In this document: piece by piece, positions 1 through 7,396 of the stretch
How the letters are laid out: each line of letters opens with the position of its first letter
How positions within the stretch are numbered: position 1 is the first letter of the stretch
From: Clostridiales bacterium
GTDB lineage: Bacteria > Bacillota > Clostridia > Lachnospirales > WQUN01
Assembly: GCA_031254075.1 (NCBI GenBank)
Contig: JAIRVD010000373.1
Location: 1 to 9,159, forward strand
DNA: 9,159 nt
Reading direction: 5' to 3'
Position numbers and translations under genes: made by a program
The notes under the pieces: model-generated
Seen by the model: only the letters and a program-made list of their open reading frames with translations
What the model was told of the DNA's origin: nothing
The model's database searches: none

Positions 1-2576
1 AATCTTTGCGGCTGTTTGGCGTTAAGGACAGGAAGGAATTCGCGGAGCGGTATTTTGAATTATCGCCGGAGTTTCAGCCCGACGGAAGCAACTCGAAGGA
101 AAAAGCGATTGAATATTTAACGCGGGCGTTTGACGAGGGCAGTTTGACGGTTGAATGGATGCATCAAACGCTTGACGGAACGCTTGTGCCGTCGGAAGTA
201 AAGCTTGTGCGGGTGCTGTATGGCAATGATTTTGTTGTGGCGGGATACACGCGGGATTTACGCGAACATAAGCAAATGATGGAAATTATAAGGCAACGCG
301 ACAAATTGCTGAGTACGGGAAACCGCACGGCGGAAATTATGCTTGGTTCCGCAGAGGAAGGAATTGAAGTGTTGCTGACGGAAAGCATGGGCGTTGTCGG
401 GCGCGCGGTTGAAGCCGACCGTGTTCAGATTTGGCGTAATGAAACGTTGAACGGAGAAATCCGTTTTGTGCATACATATCAATGGCTGAGTGAAGTCGGC
501 AAGCAGAAAGCAGATGTTCCAATCGGGTTAAGCTTTACGTACAGCGATGTTCCCGAATGGGAAAACAGGGTTGCGCACGGCGGAACCCTAAATTCGCCGC
601 TTTCGGAATTGCCCGACGATGACAAGGATTTTTTAAAAGAATATGACATTAAGTCAATAGTAATAATTCCGTTGTTTATAAACGAGAGTTATTGGGGATT
701 TTTCAGTCTGGACGACTGCGTGAATGAGCGGGCATTCACCGATGATGAAATAAATGTTTTGCGCTCGACGAGTTTAATGATGGCGAACGCGATTAATCGA
801 GACGAGCAGGCGGAAAAATTACGTGAAGCGCATGAAGATGCAAAGCGCGCTAACAACGCGAAAAGCGAATTTCTCGCAAAAATGAGCCATGAAATGCGAA
901 CGCCGTTAAACGCGGTAATCGGTTTGTCGGAAATGAACCTGGATTATGATGACGTCAATTGCGAAACATGCCGAGGAAATTTAGAAAAAATATACAATGC
1001 CGGAAAATTATTACTAAACACGGTCAACGATATTTTGGATATTTCAAAAATAGAAGCCGGGAAAATGGAACTTGTTACGGTGGAATATTCCACGCCGAGT
1101 GTAATTAACGACACGGTTACACAAAACTCAATGCTAATCGGAGAAAAGAAAATTGAATTAATTTTAGACATCGACGAAACAATGTTTGCGCATCTTCACG
1201 GCGACGAATTACGCGTGCGGCAAATCTTAAATAATCTGCTTTCAAACGCGATTAAATATACTCGCGAGGGCAGAGTGATTCTTTCCGTAAAATGTGTGCG
1301 CGAGCATAAAAAAGTTCGTATGAATATAAAGGTGAGCGCTACCGGAATCGGCATTCGTCCGCAGGATATTGATAAATTATTTACAGATTATACGCAACTT
1401 GACGCCGGAAAAACACGCAGAATCGAAGGCACGGGGCTTGGGCTTCCGCTTACGAAAAAACTTGTTGATATGATGGACGGTTCGATTTCCGTAATAAGCG
1501 AATACGGAAAGGGTAGCGTATTTAATGTAAGCATTCTGCAGGGCTTGGTTTCGTATGATTATATCGGACGTGAAACCGCGGAAAGCCTAAAAAATCTTAG
1601 ATATGCCGACGACAGGCGCGACCGTCATTCGCAGCTCGACTGCGTAAAGCTGCCGAACGCGCGTGTGCTTATCGTAGATGATATTCCGACAAATCTTGAT
1701 GTTGCGAGGGGACTGTTAAAGCCTTACGGGATGCAAGCGGACACCGTGTTAAGCGGCAGACAGGCAATCGCCGCGGTTAAAAAGCAAAAATACGATGCAA
1801 TTTTCATGGACCAAATGATGCCCGATATGGACGGCTTAGAAACAGCGCGGCGCATTCGCGAAATCGACGCGGCGGCGAACACGCCAATCATTGCGCTGAC
1901 CGCAAACGCAATTTCAGGTAATGAAGAAATTTTTATTAATGCGGGTTTTGCCGATTTTCTTACAAAACCGATTGATTCTGACCGCCTTGATGAGGTAATT
2001 CGAAAATGGATTGGCGAAGGAACAGTTCTCGCAATTGATATGAAAAAAGGTTTGGCAAAATTCGGCGGCGACGAAGAAATTTTTTTGGATGTTTTACGTT
2101 CGTATGCGTTTAACACGCCGAAACTGCTTGAGGCAATCAAAGAAGTAACGGAAGAAACATTGACGGAATACGCAACGATTATTCACGGAATCAAGGGTTC
2201 GAGCCGAGGAATCAAAGCCGACGCGATTGGCGACAAGGCGGAAGAATTGGAACGCGCGGCAAAGAGCGGCGATTTTAAATATGTAATTTCACATAACGAA
2301 GAATTTTTACGTGACGTCCGCAAATTAATTCTTTCACTTAATGAGATGATTATTGAAAAAGAAAACGCAAAACCGAAAAAAGAAAAACCGAATCGCGAAT
2401 TATTATTAAAACTTCACGACGCGTGTAATGATTACGATATGGACGGCGTTGACGACACGATGGCAGAATTGGAAAAGTTCAAATATGAATCCGACGGCGA
2501 ACTTGTTCTTTGGCTCAGAGAAAACGTAAGTCAAATGAATTTCAAGGAGATAGTTGATAAATTATGGAAAATTTAA
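1..2576 (+). CDS. Hybrid sensor histidine kinase, PAS-GAF-HisKA-HATPase-REC-Hpt (5' partial)
   Basis: This is a cytosolic phosphorelay kinase. The reading frame is open to the left edge and the visible protein begins inside a PAS domain, so the true start lies outside; residues are counted from the TTG at 6. Domains are PAS (about 1-90, with EWMHQTLDG), a short coiled linker, GAF (105-265), HisKA (285-355), HATPase (395-512), REC (552-670), Hpt (675-775) and a tail (795-856). Key residues are H-box His295 (SHEMRTPLN), N-box Asn410/Asn414, G2 box GTGLGL 475-480, receiver Asp558/Asp559, phospho-acceptor Asp602, Thr632, Lys654, and Hpt His727 (HGIKGSS). Two oddities stand out: the G1 box reads SATGIGI, with Ala445 in place of the ATP-binding Asp, and Pro481 follows the G2 box where Ser is usual. 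Autokinase activity may therefore be weak or absent, while the receiver and Hpt look intact. The stop overlaps the next gene. Family assignment is firm; the input signal is unknown. Confidence 0.93.
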   Translation, partial: SLRLFGVKDRKEFAERYFELSPEFQPDGSNSKEKAIEYLTRAFDEGSLTVEWMHQTLDGTLVPSEVKLVRVLYGNDFVVAGYTRDLREHKQMMEIIRQRDKLLSTGNRTAEIMLGSAEEGIEVLLTESMGVVGRAVEADRVQIWRNETLNGEIRFVHTYQWLSEVGKQKADVPIGLSFTYSDVPEWENRVAHGGTLNSPLSELPDDDKDFLKEYDIKSIVIIPLFINESYWGFFSLDDCVNERAFTDDEINVLRSTSLMMANAINRDEQAEKLREAHEDAKRANNAKSEFLAKMSHEMRTPLNAVIGLSEMNLDYDDVNCETCRGNLEKIYNAGKLLLNTVNDILDISKIEAGKMELVTVEYSTPSVINDTVTQNSMLIGEKKIELILDIDETMFAHLHGDELRVRQILNNLLSNAIKYTREGRVILSVKCVREHKKVRMNIKVSATGIGIRPQDIDKLFTDYTQLDAGKTRRIEGTGLGLPLTKKLVDMMDGSISVISEYGKGSVFNVSILQGLVSYDYIGRETAESLKNLRYADDRRDRHSQLDCVKLPNARVLIVDDIPTNLDVARGLLKPYGMQADTVLSGRQAIAAVKKQKYDAIFMDQMMPDMDGLETARRIREIDAAANTPIIALTANAISGNEEIFINAGFADFLTKPIDSDRLDEVIRKWIGEGTVLAIDMKKGLAKFGGDEEIFLDVLRSYAFNTPKLLEAIKEVTEETLTEYATIIHGIKGSSRGIKADAIGDKAEELERAAKSGDFKYVISHNEEFLRDVRKLILSLNEMIIEKENAKPKKEKPNRELLLKLHDACNDYDMDGVDDTMAELEKFKYESDGELVLWLRENVSQMNFKEIVDKLWKI
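1020..1045 (+). repeat. 26-bp direct repeat, copy 1 (HisKA-coding)
   Basis: A 26-nt stretch starting ACGGTCAACG is identical to 3809-3834, including third codon positions. It encodes the end of the HisKA dimerisation helix (TVNDILDIS). This is a coding repeat between the first two kinases, best explained by duplication or gene conversion rather than by a mobile element. Confidence 0.75.
2544..2550 (+). promoter_or_regulatory. Ribosome binding site for the second kinase
   Basis: AAGGAGA lies inside the last codons of the upstream gene, 13 nt before ATG 2564. The spacing is somewhat long. The in-frame TAA at 2558-2560 rules out longer forms of the downstream protein, so this site serves ATG 2564. 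Its position within coding sequence fits translational coupling of the two kinases. Confidence 0.6.
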
Positions 2577-5425
2577 TCACACGCGCGGCTGAAATTCTGT
2601 TGATAACGGGCGATGAAACAAATATCGAAGCGACGCTGACGGAAAGCATGGAGCTAATCGGACGCGCCGTGGACGGCGACCGCATACAAATTTGGCGAAA
2701 CGAAACGATTGACGGATTATTGCATTTCGTTCTTGCGTATGAATGGCTGAGCGAAATCGGAAAAAAAGCCGCGCCCGTTCCGACCGGATTAAAATTCCCG
2801 TATCGTGATAAATCCGAATGGGAAGCCATGTTTTTGCGCGGCGAATATATCAGTGCGCCGTTTTCGCAACTTCCGCCCGAAGACCAAGAGTTTTTAAACG
2901 CGTATGAAATAAAATCCATTGTAATCATTCCGTTATTTTTAAAGAAGAAATTTTGGGGATTTTTCAGATTAGACGATTGCGAACGTGAGCGCGCATTTGC
3001 GGAAAACGAAATAAATATTCTTCGTCACGTGAGTTTAATGATGAGCAGTGCTGTTAATCGTCACGAGCGTTTGCTTGAGCAAAAGGAAATGATTCGGCAA
3101 ACAATAAAAAGAGATTATCTTTTGAAAACGTTGAATAATGTAACGGAAATTTTATTAAAAACTGAAATTGATTTCTTCGCTGACGATTTATTCCGTTGCA
3201 TGGGCATGATGGCGGAGGCGGTTGGCGCCGACCGAGTTTATATTTGGAAGAACCACATGGTCGGCGACAGACTTTATTGCACGCAGGTTCAGGAATGGTC
3301 GGAGGGAGCCGAGCCACAGCAGGACAACGAATACACAGTTGACATTCCGTATGACGAAAATATTCCCGAGTGGGAGCCGATTCTTTCTGCCGGGAAAACG
3401 ATTAACAGCATTGTTCGCGATATGTCGCCCGCGTCGATTGACCAACTTTCGCCGCAGGGGATTTTATCAATTTATGTTGCGCCCGTTTTTTTGCATGAAA
3501 AATTTTGGGGATTTGTCGGTTTTGACAACTGCCATTCCGAACGATTATTTACACCAAACGAAGAATTTATTCTGCGCTCAGGCGGAATCGCGATTGCGAA
3601 CGCGCTTCTTCGAAACGAAATGACTTTGAATTTGCAAAAAGCAAACAGCGCAAAAACAGATTTTCTCGCAAGCATGAGCCACGAAATGCGAACGCCGCTT
3701 AACGCAATCATCGGTCTGTCGCAATTAACCTTAAACGCCGGACGCCTTTGCGAAGAAGATTTGCACAATCTGCAAAAAATTCACAATGCGGGCGATGTTT
3801 TGCTTAATACGGTCAACGATATTTTGGATATTTCGAAAATAGAGGCGGGGCGACTCGAGCTTGTTACGTCGGAATACGATGTTCCGAGTTTAATAAACGA
3901 TACGATTTCGCAAAACATCATGCGAATGTCGGACAAGCCGATTGAATTTGCATTATCAATTGATGAAAGTTTATTCGCGCGGCTCTGTGGCGACGAGTTA
4001 CGCGTTCGGCAAATTATGAATAATCTTCTTTCAAACGCAATCAAATACACAAACGAGGGCAGAGTTGAACTTTCAGTCGAAAATGCTTTTAGTGAAAATA
4101 ATGTTTGGATGACAATTCAAATAAGTGACACGGGGCGTGGAATTCGGCAGGAAGAATTAAAGAAGCTTTTCGTAAATTATTCGCAGTTGGATGTGCAAAC
4201 AAATCACAAAATCGAAGGTACCGGGCTCGGGCTTTCGATTACAAAAAGGCTCGCAGAAATGATGGGCGGAAGCATTTCCGTCGAAAGCGAATACGGAAAG
4301 GGCAGCGTTTTTACGGTAAAAATTCAGCAGAAGTTTGTTTCTGACGTGTGTATCGGCAAGCAAACCGTCGAAAGCCTGAAAACATTTCGGTTTTCTGACG
4401 AAAGACGCGGCTCGGTCATTGAAAGAGTGAATCTTTCGTATGCGCGTGTGCTGATTGTTGACGACAACGAAACAAATTTAATGGTAGCAAAGGGCTTGAT
4501 GAAGCCGTATAAAATGACAATCGACTGCGTGGACAGCGGCGAAAAGGCCGTAAACGCGATTCGTGGCGGCACGCGATATGACGCGGTTTTCTTGGATTAC
4601 ATGATGCCCGGTATGGATGGAATCGAAACCATGCAGGCGATACGTTTACTCGATACGGGCAAAAATATTACGATAATCGCGCTTACTGCCAACGCGCTCA
4701 CCGGAAACGAAGCGATTTTTTTAAGCAAGGGTTTCCAAGCTTTTTTAACTAAGCCGATAGAACTTTCTCGCTTGGACGAAGTTCTGCGGCGATGGGTGAG
4801 GGATAAAAGTAAAGAGGAAATTTTTACGGAAGAAGAAATAATTTCGGAAGAAAAAAAAGTTTTGCCCCAAATAAACGGACTGGACATCGAAGCGGGCATT
4901 GAACGCTTTTTGGGCGATGAAGAAACATATTACAAAATTCTACGCACTTATGCTGTGTCAACGAAAAAATATCTGAATTCAATCAGCGAACCGCGCGAAT
5001 GTGATTTGCATAATTACGCCATTACCGTTCACGCAATAAAGGGTGCGAGCAGAGGAATTTTCGCGGAAAAAATCGGCGACCTTGCCGAGCAGCTTGAATT
5101 AAATGCAAACGCGGGCGATTATGAATTTGTTTCCGTTCACAATAAAAATTTCTTAAAAGAATTATGTAAGTTAATCGATGACTTGGAGAAAACATTTTCG
5201 GAAATTGATGAGTATAATCAATTTCCCGTAAAAGACAAGCCCGATGCCGATGCGTTGGCGAATTTGCTCGCGGCGTGTAAATCATATGACATTGATGAAG
5301 TGGATAACGCACTTGCGGTAATCGAAAAATTCAAATACAAATCCGACGATGACCTCGTCACATGGCTGCGTGAAAACGTAGAAAAGATGAATTTCAAGGA
5401 AATAATCGAAAGATTGGGGGCGTAA
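2564..5425 (+). CDS. Hybrid sensor histidine kinase, GAF-GAF-HisKA-HATPase-REC-Hpt
   Basis: This 953-residue cytosolic hybrid kinase is complete. The start is fixed by an in-frame TAA at 2558-2560 just before ATG 2564. Domains are GAF1 (about 1-166), GAF2 (180-350), HisKA (362-432), HATPase (472-588), REC (626-746), an acidic/basic linker rich in Glu and Lys (747-768), Hpt (772-872) and a tail (893-953). Catalytic residues all look intact: His373 (SHEMRTPLN), N-box Asn487/Asn491, G1 Asp522 (SDTGRGI), G2 GTGLGL 552-557, receiver Asp633/Asp634, Asp678, Thr708, Lys730, and Hpt His823 (HAIKGAS). GAF1 matches the GAF of the upstream protein closely (both contain RNET after QIW), whereas GAF2 is more diverged. 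It lacks the PAS domain of its paralogue. It overlaps the upstream gene by 13 nt and precedes the next by 2 nt, which suggests translational coupling. GAF ligands cannot be read from the sequence. Confidence 0.95.
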   Translation: MENLITRAAEILLITGDETNIEATLTESMELIGRAVDGDRIQIWRNETIDGLLHFVLAYEWLSEIGKKAAPVPTGLKFPYRDKSEWEAMFLRGEYISAPFSQLPPEDQEFLNAYEIKSIVIIPLFLKKKFWGFFRLDDCERERAFAENEINILRHVSLMMSSAVNRHERLLEQKEMIRQTIKRDYLLKTLNNVTEILLKTEIDFFADDLFRCMGMMAEAVGADRVYIWKNHMVGDRLYCTQVQEWSEGAEPQQDNEYTVDIPYDENIPEWEPILSAGKTINSIVRDMSPASIDQLSPQGILSIYVAPVFLHEKFWGFVGFDNCHSERLFTPNEEFILRSGGIAIANALLRNEMTLNLQKANSAKTDFLASMSHEMRTPLNAIIGLSQLTLNAGRLCEEDLHNLQKIHNAGDVLLNTVNDILDISKIEAGRLELVTSEYDVPSLINDTISQNIMRMSDKPIEFALSIDESLFARLCGDELRVRQIMNNLLSNAIKYTNEGRVELSVENAFSENNVWMTIQISDTGRGIRQEELKKLFVNYSQLDVQTNHKIEGTGLGLSITKRLAEMMGGSISVESEYGKGSVFTVKIQQKFVSDVCIGKQTVESLKTFRFSDERRGSVIERVNLSYARVLIVDDNETNLMVAKGLMKPYKMTIDCVDSGEKAVNAIRGGTRYDAVFLDYMMPGMDGIETMQAIRLLDTGKNITIIALTANALTGNEAIFLSKGFQAFLTKPIELSRLDEVLRRWVRDKSKEEIFTEEEIISEEKKVLPQINGLDIEAGIERFLGDEETYYKILRTYAVSTKKYLNSISEPRECDLHNYAITVHAIKGASRGIFAEKIGDLAEQLELNANAGDYEFVSVHNKNFLKELCKLIDDLEKTFSEIDEYNQFPVKDKPDADALANLLAACKSYDIDEVDNALAVIEKFKYKSDDDLVTWLRENVEKMNFKEIIERLGA
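3809..3834 (+). repeat. 26-bp direct repeat, copy 2 (HisKA-coding)
   Basis: This is the second copy of the 26-nt identical stretch, in the HisKA part of the second kinase and in the same codon phase as copy 1. The flanks diverge at synonymous positions. Confidence 0.75.
5416..5420 (+). promoter_or_regulatory. Weak ribosome binding site for the third kinase
   Basis: A GGGGG run sits 7 nt before ATG 5428 and inside the last codons of the previous gene. It can pair with the anti-Shine-Dalgarno only with a G-U wobble in the middle. The 2-nt gap between stop and start suggests that translation depends largely on ribosomes finishing the upstream gene. Confidence 0.4.
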
Positions 5426-5427
5426 CA

Positions 5428-7356
5428 ATGGATGTCATTCGCCATAAAATAGTATTGGTAGACGATGATATGACAAATCTTCGAATGGGGCGGGATTTGT
5501 TAAAGGAATTTTACCAAGTTTATCCTGCGCCGTCGGGAGCTAAATTGTTTGAGATTTTGGAGAATATTACGCCTGCATTAATTTTATTGGATATTGAAAT
5601 GCCTGAAATGAACGGCTATGAGGTTTTGAAAAAGTTAAAGTCGCATTCGGAATACTCGAATATTTCGGTGATTCTTTTGACATCGAAAAGCGATGAACAC
5701 AGTGAGACAAAGGGTTTCGACTTGGGCGCGGTAGAATTTGTTTCAAAGCCTTTTTCGGCACCGGTGTTATTGCGGCGAATATCGCATCAGCTTCGTGTTT
5801 TTGATTTAATGGCTGAACTAAAAACCGCATCGGAATCGAAAAGCCTTTTTCTTGCGAATATGTCGCATGAAATCCGCACACCGATGAACGCAATCATCGG
5901 CTTGACAGAGTTGATGCTAAACGCGCCGCAGTCCGAGCAAAACAGAAGTTACTTAAATGACATAAACACATCGTCACACGCGCTTCTCGGAATAATCAAC
6001 AGCATTTTGGATTTTTCAAAAATAGAAGCGGGTAAAATTGAATTGATTCCGACGGATTATGATTTTAAAAAATTATTGGAAAATCTATCGCGCAGCTTTG
6101 AAATGATTGCGGCGCAGAAAAGTATTCGATTTATTTTGGAAGAAGAGGGCGAAATCCCGCAATATTTATTGGGCGATGATATAAAAATTCGTCAGATATT
6201 AACTAATATTTGCGGCAACGCAATGAAATTTACAAATAAGGGGCATGTGAAATTGCATGTTTCGTCTGACAGTAAAAAAATTTTTTTGAGAATTTCCGAC
6301 ACCGGAGTCGGCATTAGCAAGGACGCTCTGCCGAAGCTTTTCACAGCGTTTTCGCAGGCGGATACTTTGAAAAACCGTAACATTGTCGGCACCGGACTTG
6401 GGCTTACGATTAGTAATTCGTTCGTTGAACTGATGGGCGGAGAAATTTCCGTTGACAGCGTGTACGGTGAAGGTACGACGTTTACGATTGTGTTGCCTTT
6501 CGTTGAGGGGAACGCGGAAAACATTAAAATTTCGGTCGATACACGAATAATTCTTCAAGCGCCCGATGCGAAAATTTTTGTGGTTGACGATAACGAAATG
6601 AATTTGCGCGTGGCAGGCGGATTGCTGCGAATGTTCGGAATTGAACCCGATGTTGCTTCTTCCGGCGAGGAAGCGATTCGAAAAGTTCAGGAAAAAGACT
6701 ACGAAATCGTTTTCATGGACCATATGATGCCCGACATGGACGGCGTCGAAACCACAAATGCCATACGTAATCTCGGCGGAAAGTTCGAAGAATTAAAAAT
6801 CATTGCGCTTACGGCAAACGCGATTCAAGGCGTTCGTGAAATGTTTTTATCAAACGGCTTTGACGATTTTATTTCCAAGCCGATTGAACTTTCAGATTTA
6901 ATTCAAATTCTGAAAATTTATTTGCCGTCGGGAAAAATAAAGGAAGAAGATTCCGATTCCGTCATTGAGGACTCGACCCACAATTCCACTGAAACCGATG
7001 CAATGAGCGCGATGCGAAAAATACCCGACACAAACATCGCCGACGCGTTGCGCAGATTTTCAAATGACGAGAGCATGTATATCGAAACAGTCGGCGTATT
7101 TTTCGAAGAACTGCCGCATGAAATTGAAAATCTGCAAAGCTCGTTGCAGCGTAAAAGTATGAAAGATTTCAGAATCGCAACACATACTATGAAGGCGGAA
7201 CTCGCGATTTTAGGAATTACGGGCACTTCCGATAAAGCCGGCGCATTGGAAGACGCATCCGCATCCGATGATTTGGAATTCTGCAAGAAACATTTTCCCT
7301 CGCTTTTGAAAGAACTGCTGGAATTAAAAACGCGGCTCGAAAAAATTTTTTCGTAA
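5428..7356 (+). CDS. Hybrid histidine kinase, REC-HisKA-HATPase-REC-Hpt
   Basis: This 642-residue soluble kinase has receivers on both sides of the kinase core and no PAS, GAF or membrane input, so the N-terminal receiver is probably its input. Domains are REC1 (about 5-125), HisKA (136-206), HATPase (248-358), REC2 (381-500), an acidic linker rich in Ser/Thr/Glu (503-530) and Hpt (533-640). Residues seen are REC1 Asp12/Asp13, Asp55, Thr85 and Lys107; His147 (SHEIRTPMN); N-box Asn260/Asn264; G1 Asp291 (SDTGVGI); G2 GTGLGL 321-326; REC2 Asp387/Asp388, Asp431, Thr462 and Lys484; and Hpt His586 with Lys589. The Hpt lacks the usual Gly after Lys (HTMKAE). The start ATG is 2 nt after the previous stop, behind a GGGGG stretch, and puts the receiver's first strand at residue 7, as usual for a REC domain. 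It is closely related to the following gene and lacks the tail domain of the two upstream proteins. Confidence 0.95.
   Translation: MDVIRHKIVLVDDDMTNLRMGRDLLKEFYQVYPAPSGAKLFEILENITPALILLDIEMPEMNGYEVLKKLKSHSEYSNISVILLTSKSDEHSETKGFDLGAVEFVSKPFSAPVLLRRISHQLRVFDLMAELKTASESKSLFLANMSHEIRTPMNAIIGLTELMLNAPQSEQNRSYLNDINTSSHALLGIINSILDFSKIEAGKIELIPTDYDFKKLLENLSRSFEMIAAQKSIRFILEEEGEIPQYLLGDDIKIRQILTNICGNAMKFTNKGHVKLHVSSDSKKIFLRISDTGVGISKDALPKLFTAFSQADTLKNRNIVGTGLGLTISNSFVELMGGEISVDSVYGEGTTFTIVLPFVEGNAENIKISVDTRIILQAPDAKIFVVDDNEMNLRVAGGLLRMFGIEPDVASSGEEAIRKVQEKDYEIVFMDHMMPDMDGVETTNAIRNLGGKFEELKIIALTANAIQGVREMFLSNGFDDFISKPIELSDLIQILKIYLPSGKIKEEDSDSVIEDSTHNSTETDAMSAMRKIPDTNIADALRRFSNDESMYIETVGVFFEELPHEIENLQSSLQRKSMKDFRIATHTMKAELAILGITGTSDKAGALEDASASDDLEFCKKHFPSLLKELLELKTRLEKIFS
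6274..6287. other. A7T7 tract inside the third kinase gene
   Basis: Seven A followed by seven T lie within the HATPase-coding part (residues SKKIFL). The tract is self-complementary. Such A/T tracts bend DNA and are prone to polymerase slippage. A regulatory role is not shown by the sequence. Confidence 0.4.
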
Positions 7357-7383
7357 AAAATATGCAGGGCAAACTGCTTTAAC

Positions 7384-7389
7384 GGAGGT
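7384..7389 (+). promoter_or_regulatory. Strong ribosome binding site for the fourth kinase
   Basis: GGAGGT, a near-perfect Shine-Dalgarno, ends 7 nt before ATG 7397. It is the strongest such site in the window and lies in the only real gap between genes (7357-7396). The fourth gene can therefore be translated independently of the third. I see no convincing promoter or terminator in the 40-nt gap. Confidence 0.8.
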
Positions 7390-7396
7390 TTTTGAA

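Noticed and set aside
6..8. TTG as the start codon of the first kinase
   Set aside because: The frame is open to the window edge and the residues after it are already inside a PAS domain, so the real start lies upstream outside the window.
1724..2140. Antisense open frame of 138 codons
   Set aside because: It lies opposite the receiver and Hpt coding of the first kinase. A similar reverse-strand frame appears opposite the same domains of the second kinase (4597-4899), as expected of a shadow of conserved coding.
2558..2576. Frameshift splitting one giant fused kinase into the first two genes
   Set aside because: Both proteins end or begin at natural domain edges, the first has the same tail as the second, and the second has its own ATG and ribosome binding site. 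Two genes is the simpler reading.
3222..3623. Same-strand open frame of 133 codons inside the second kinase
   Set aside because: It is out of frame within a well-conserved GAF domain, rich in Arg/Phe/Thr, and has no domain or ribosome binding site of its own.
6199..6723. Antisense open frame of 174 codons
   Set aside because: It lies wholly opposite the conserved HATPase and receiver coding of the third kinase, shows no recognisable domain, and has a composition typical of reverse-strand shadow frames.
7364..7377. Small hairpin GCAG-ggcaaa-CTGC followed by TTT in the gap before the fourth kinase
   Set aside because: A 4-bp stem with only three T is too weak for an intrinsic terminator, and it sits just before a strong ribosome binding site.
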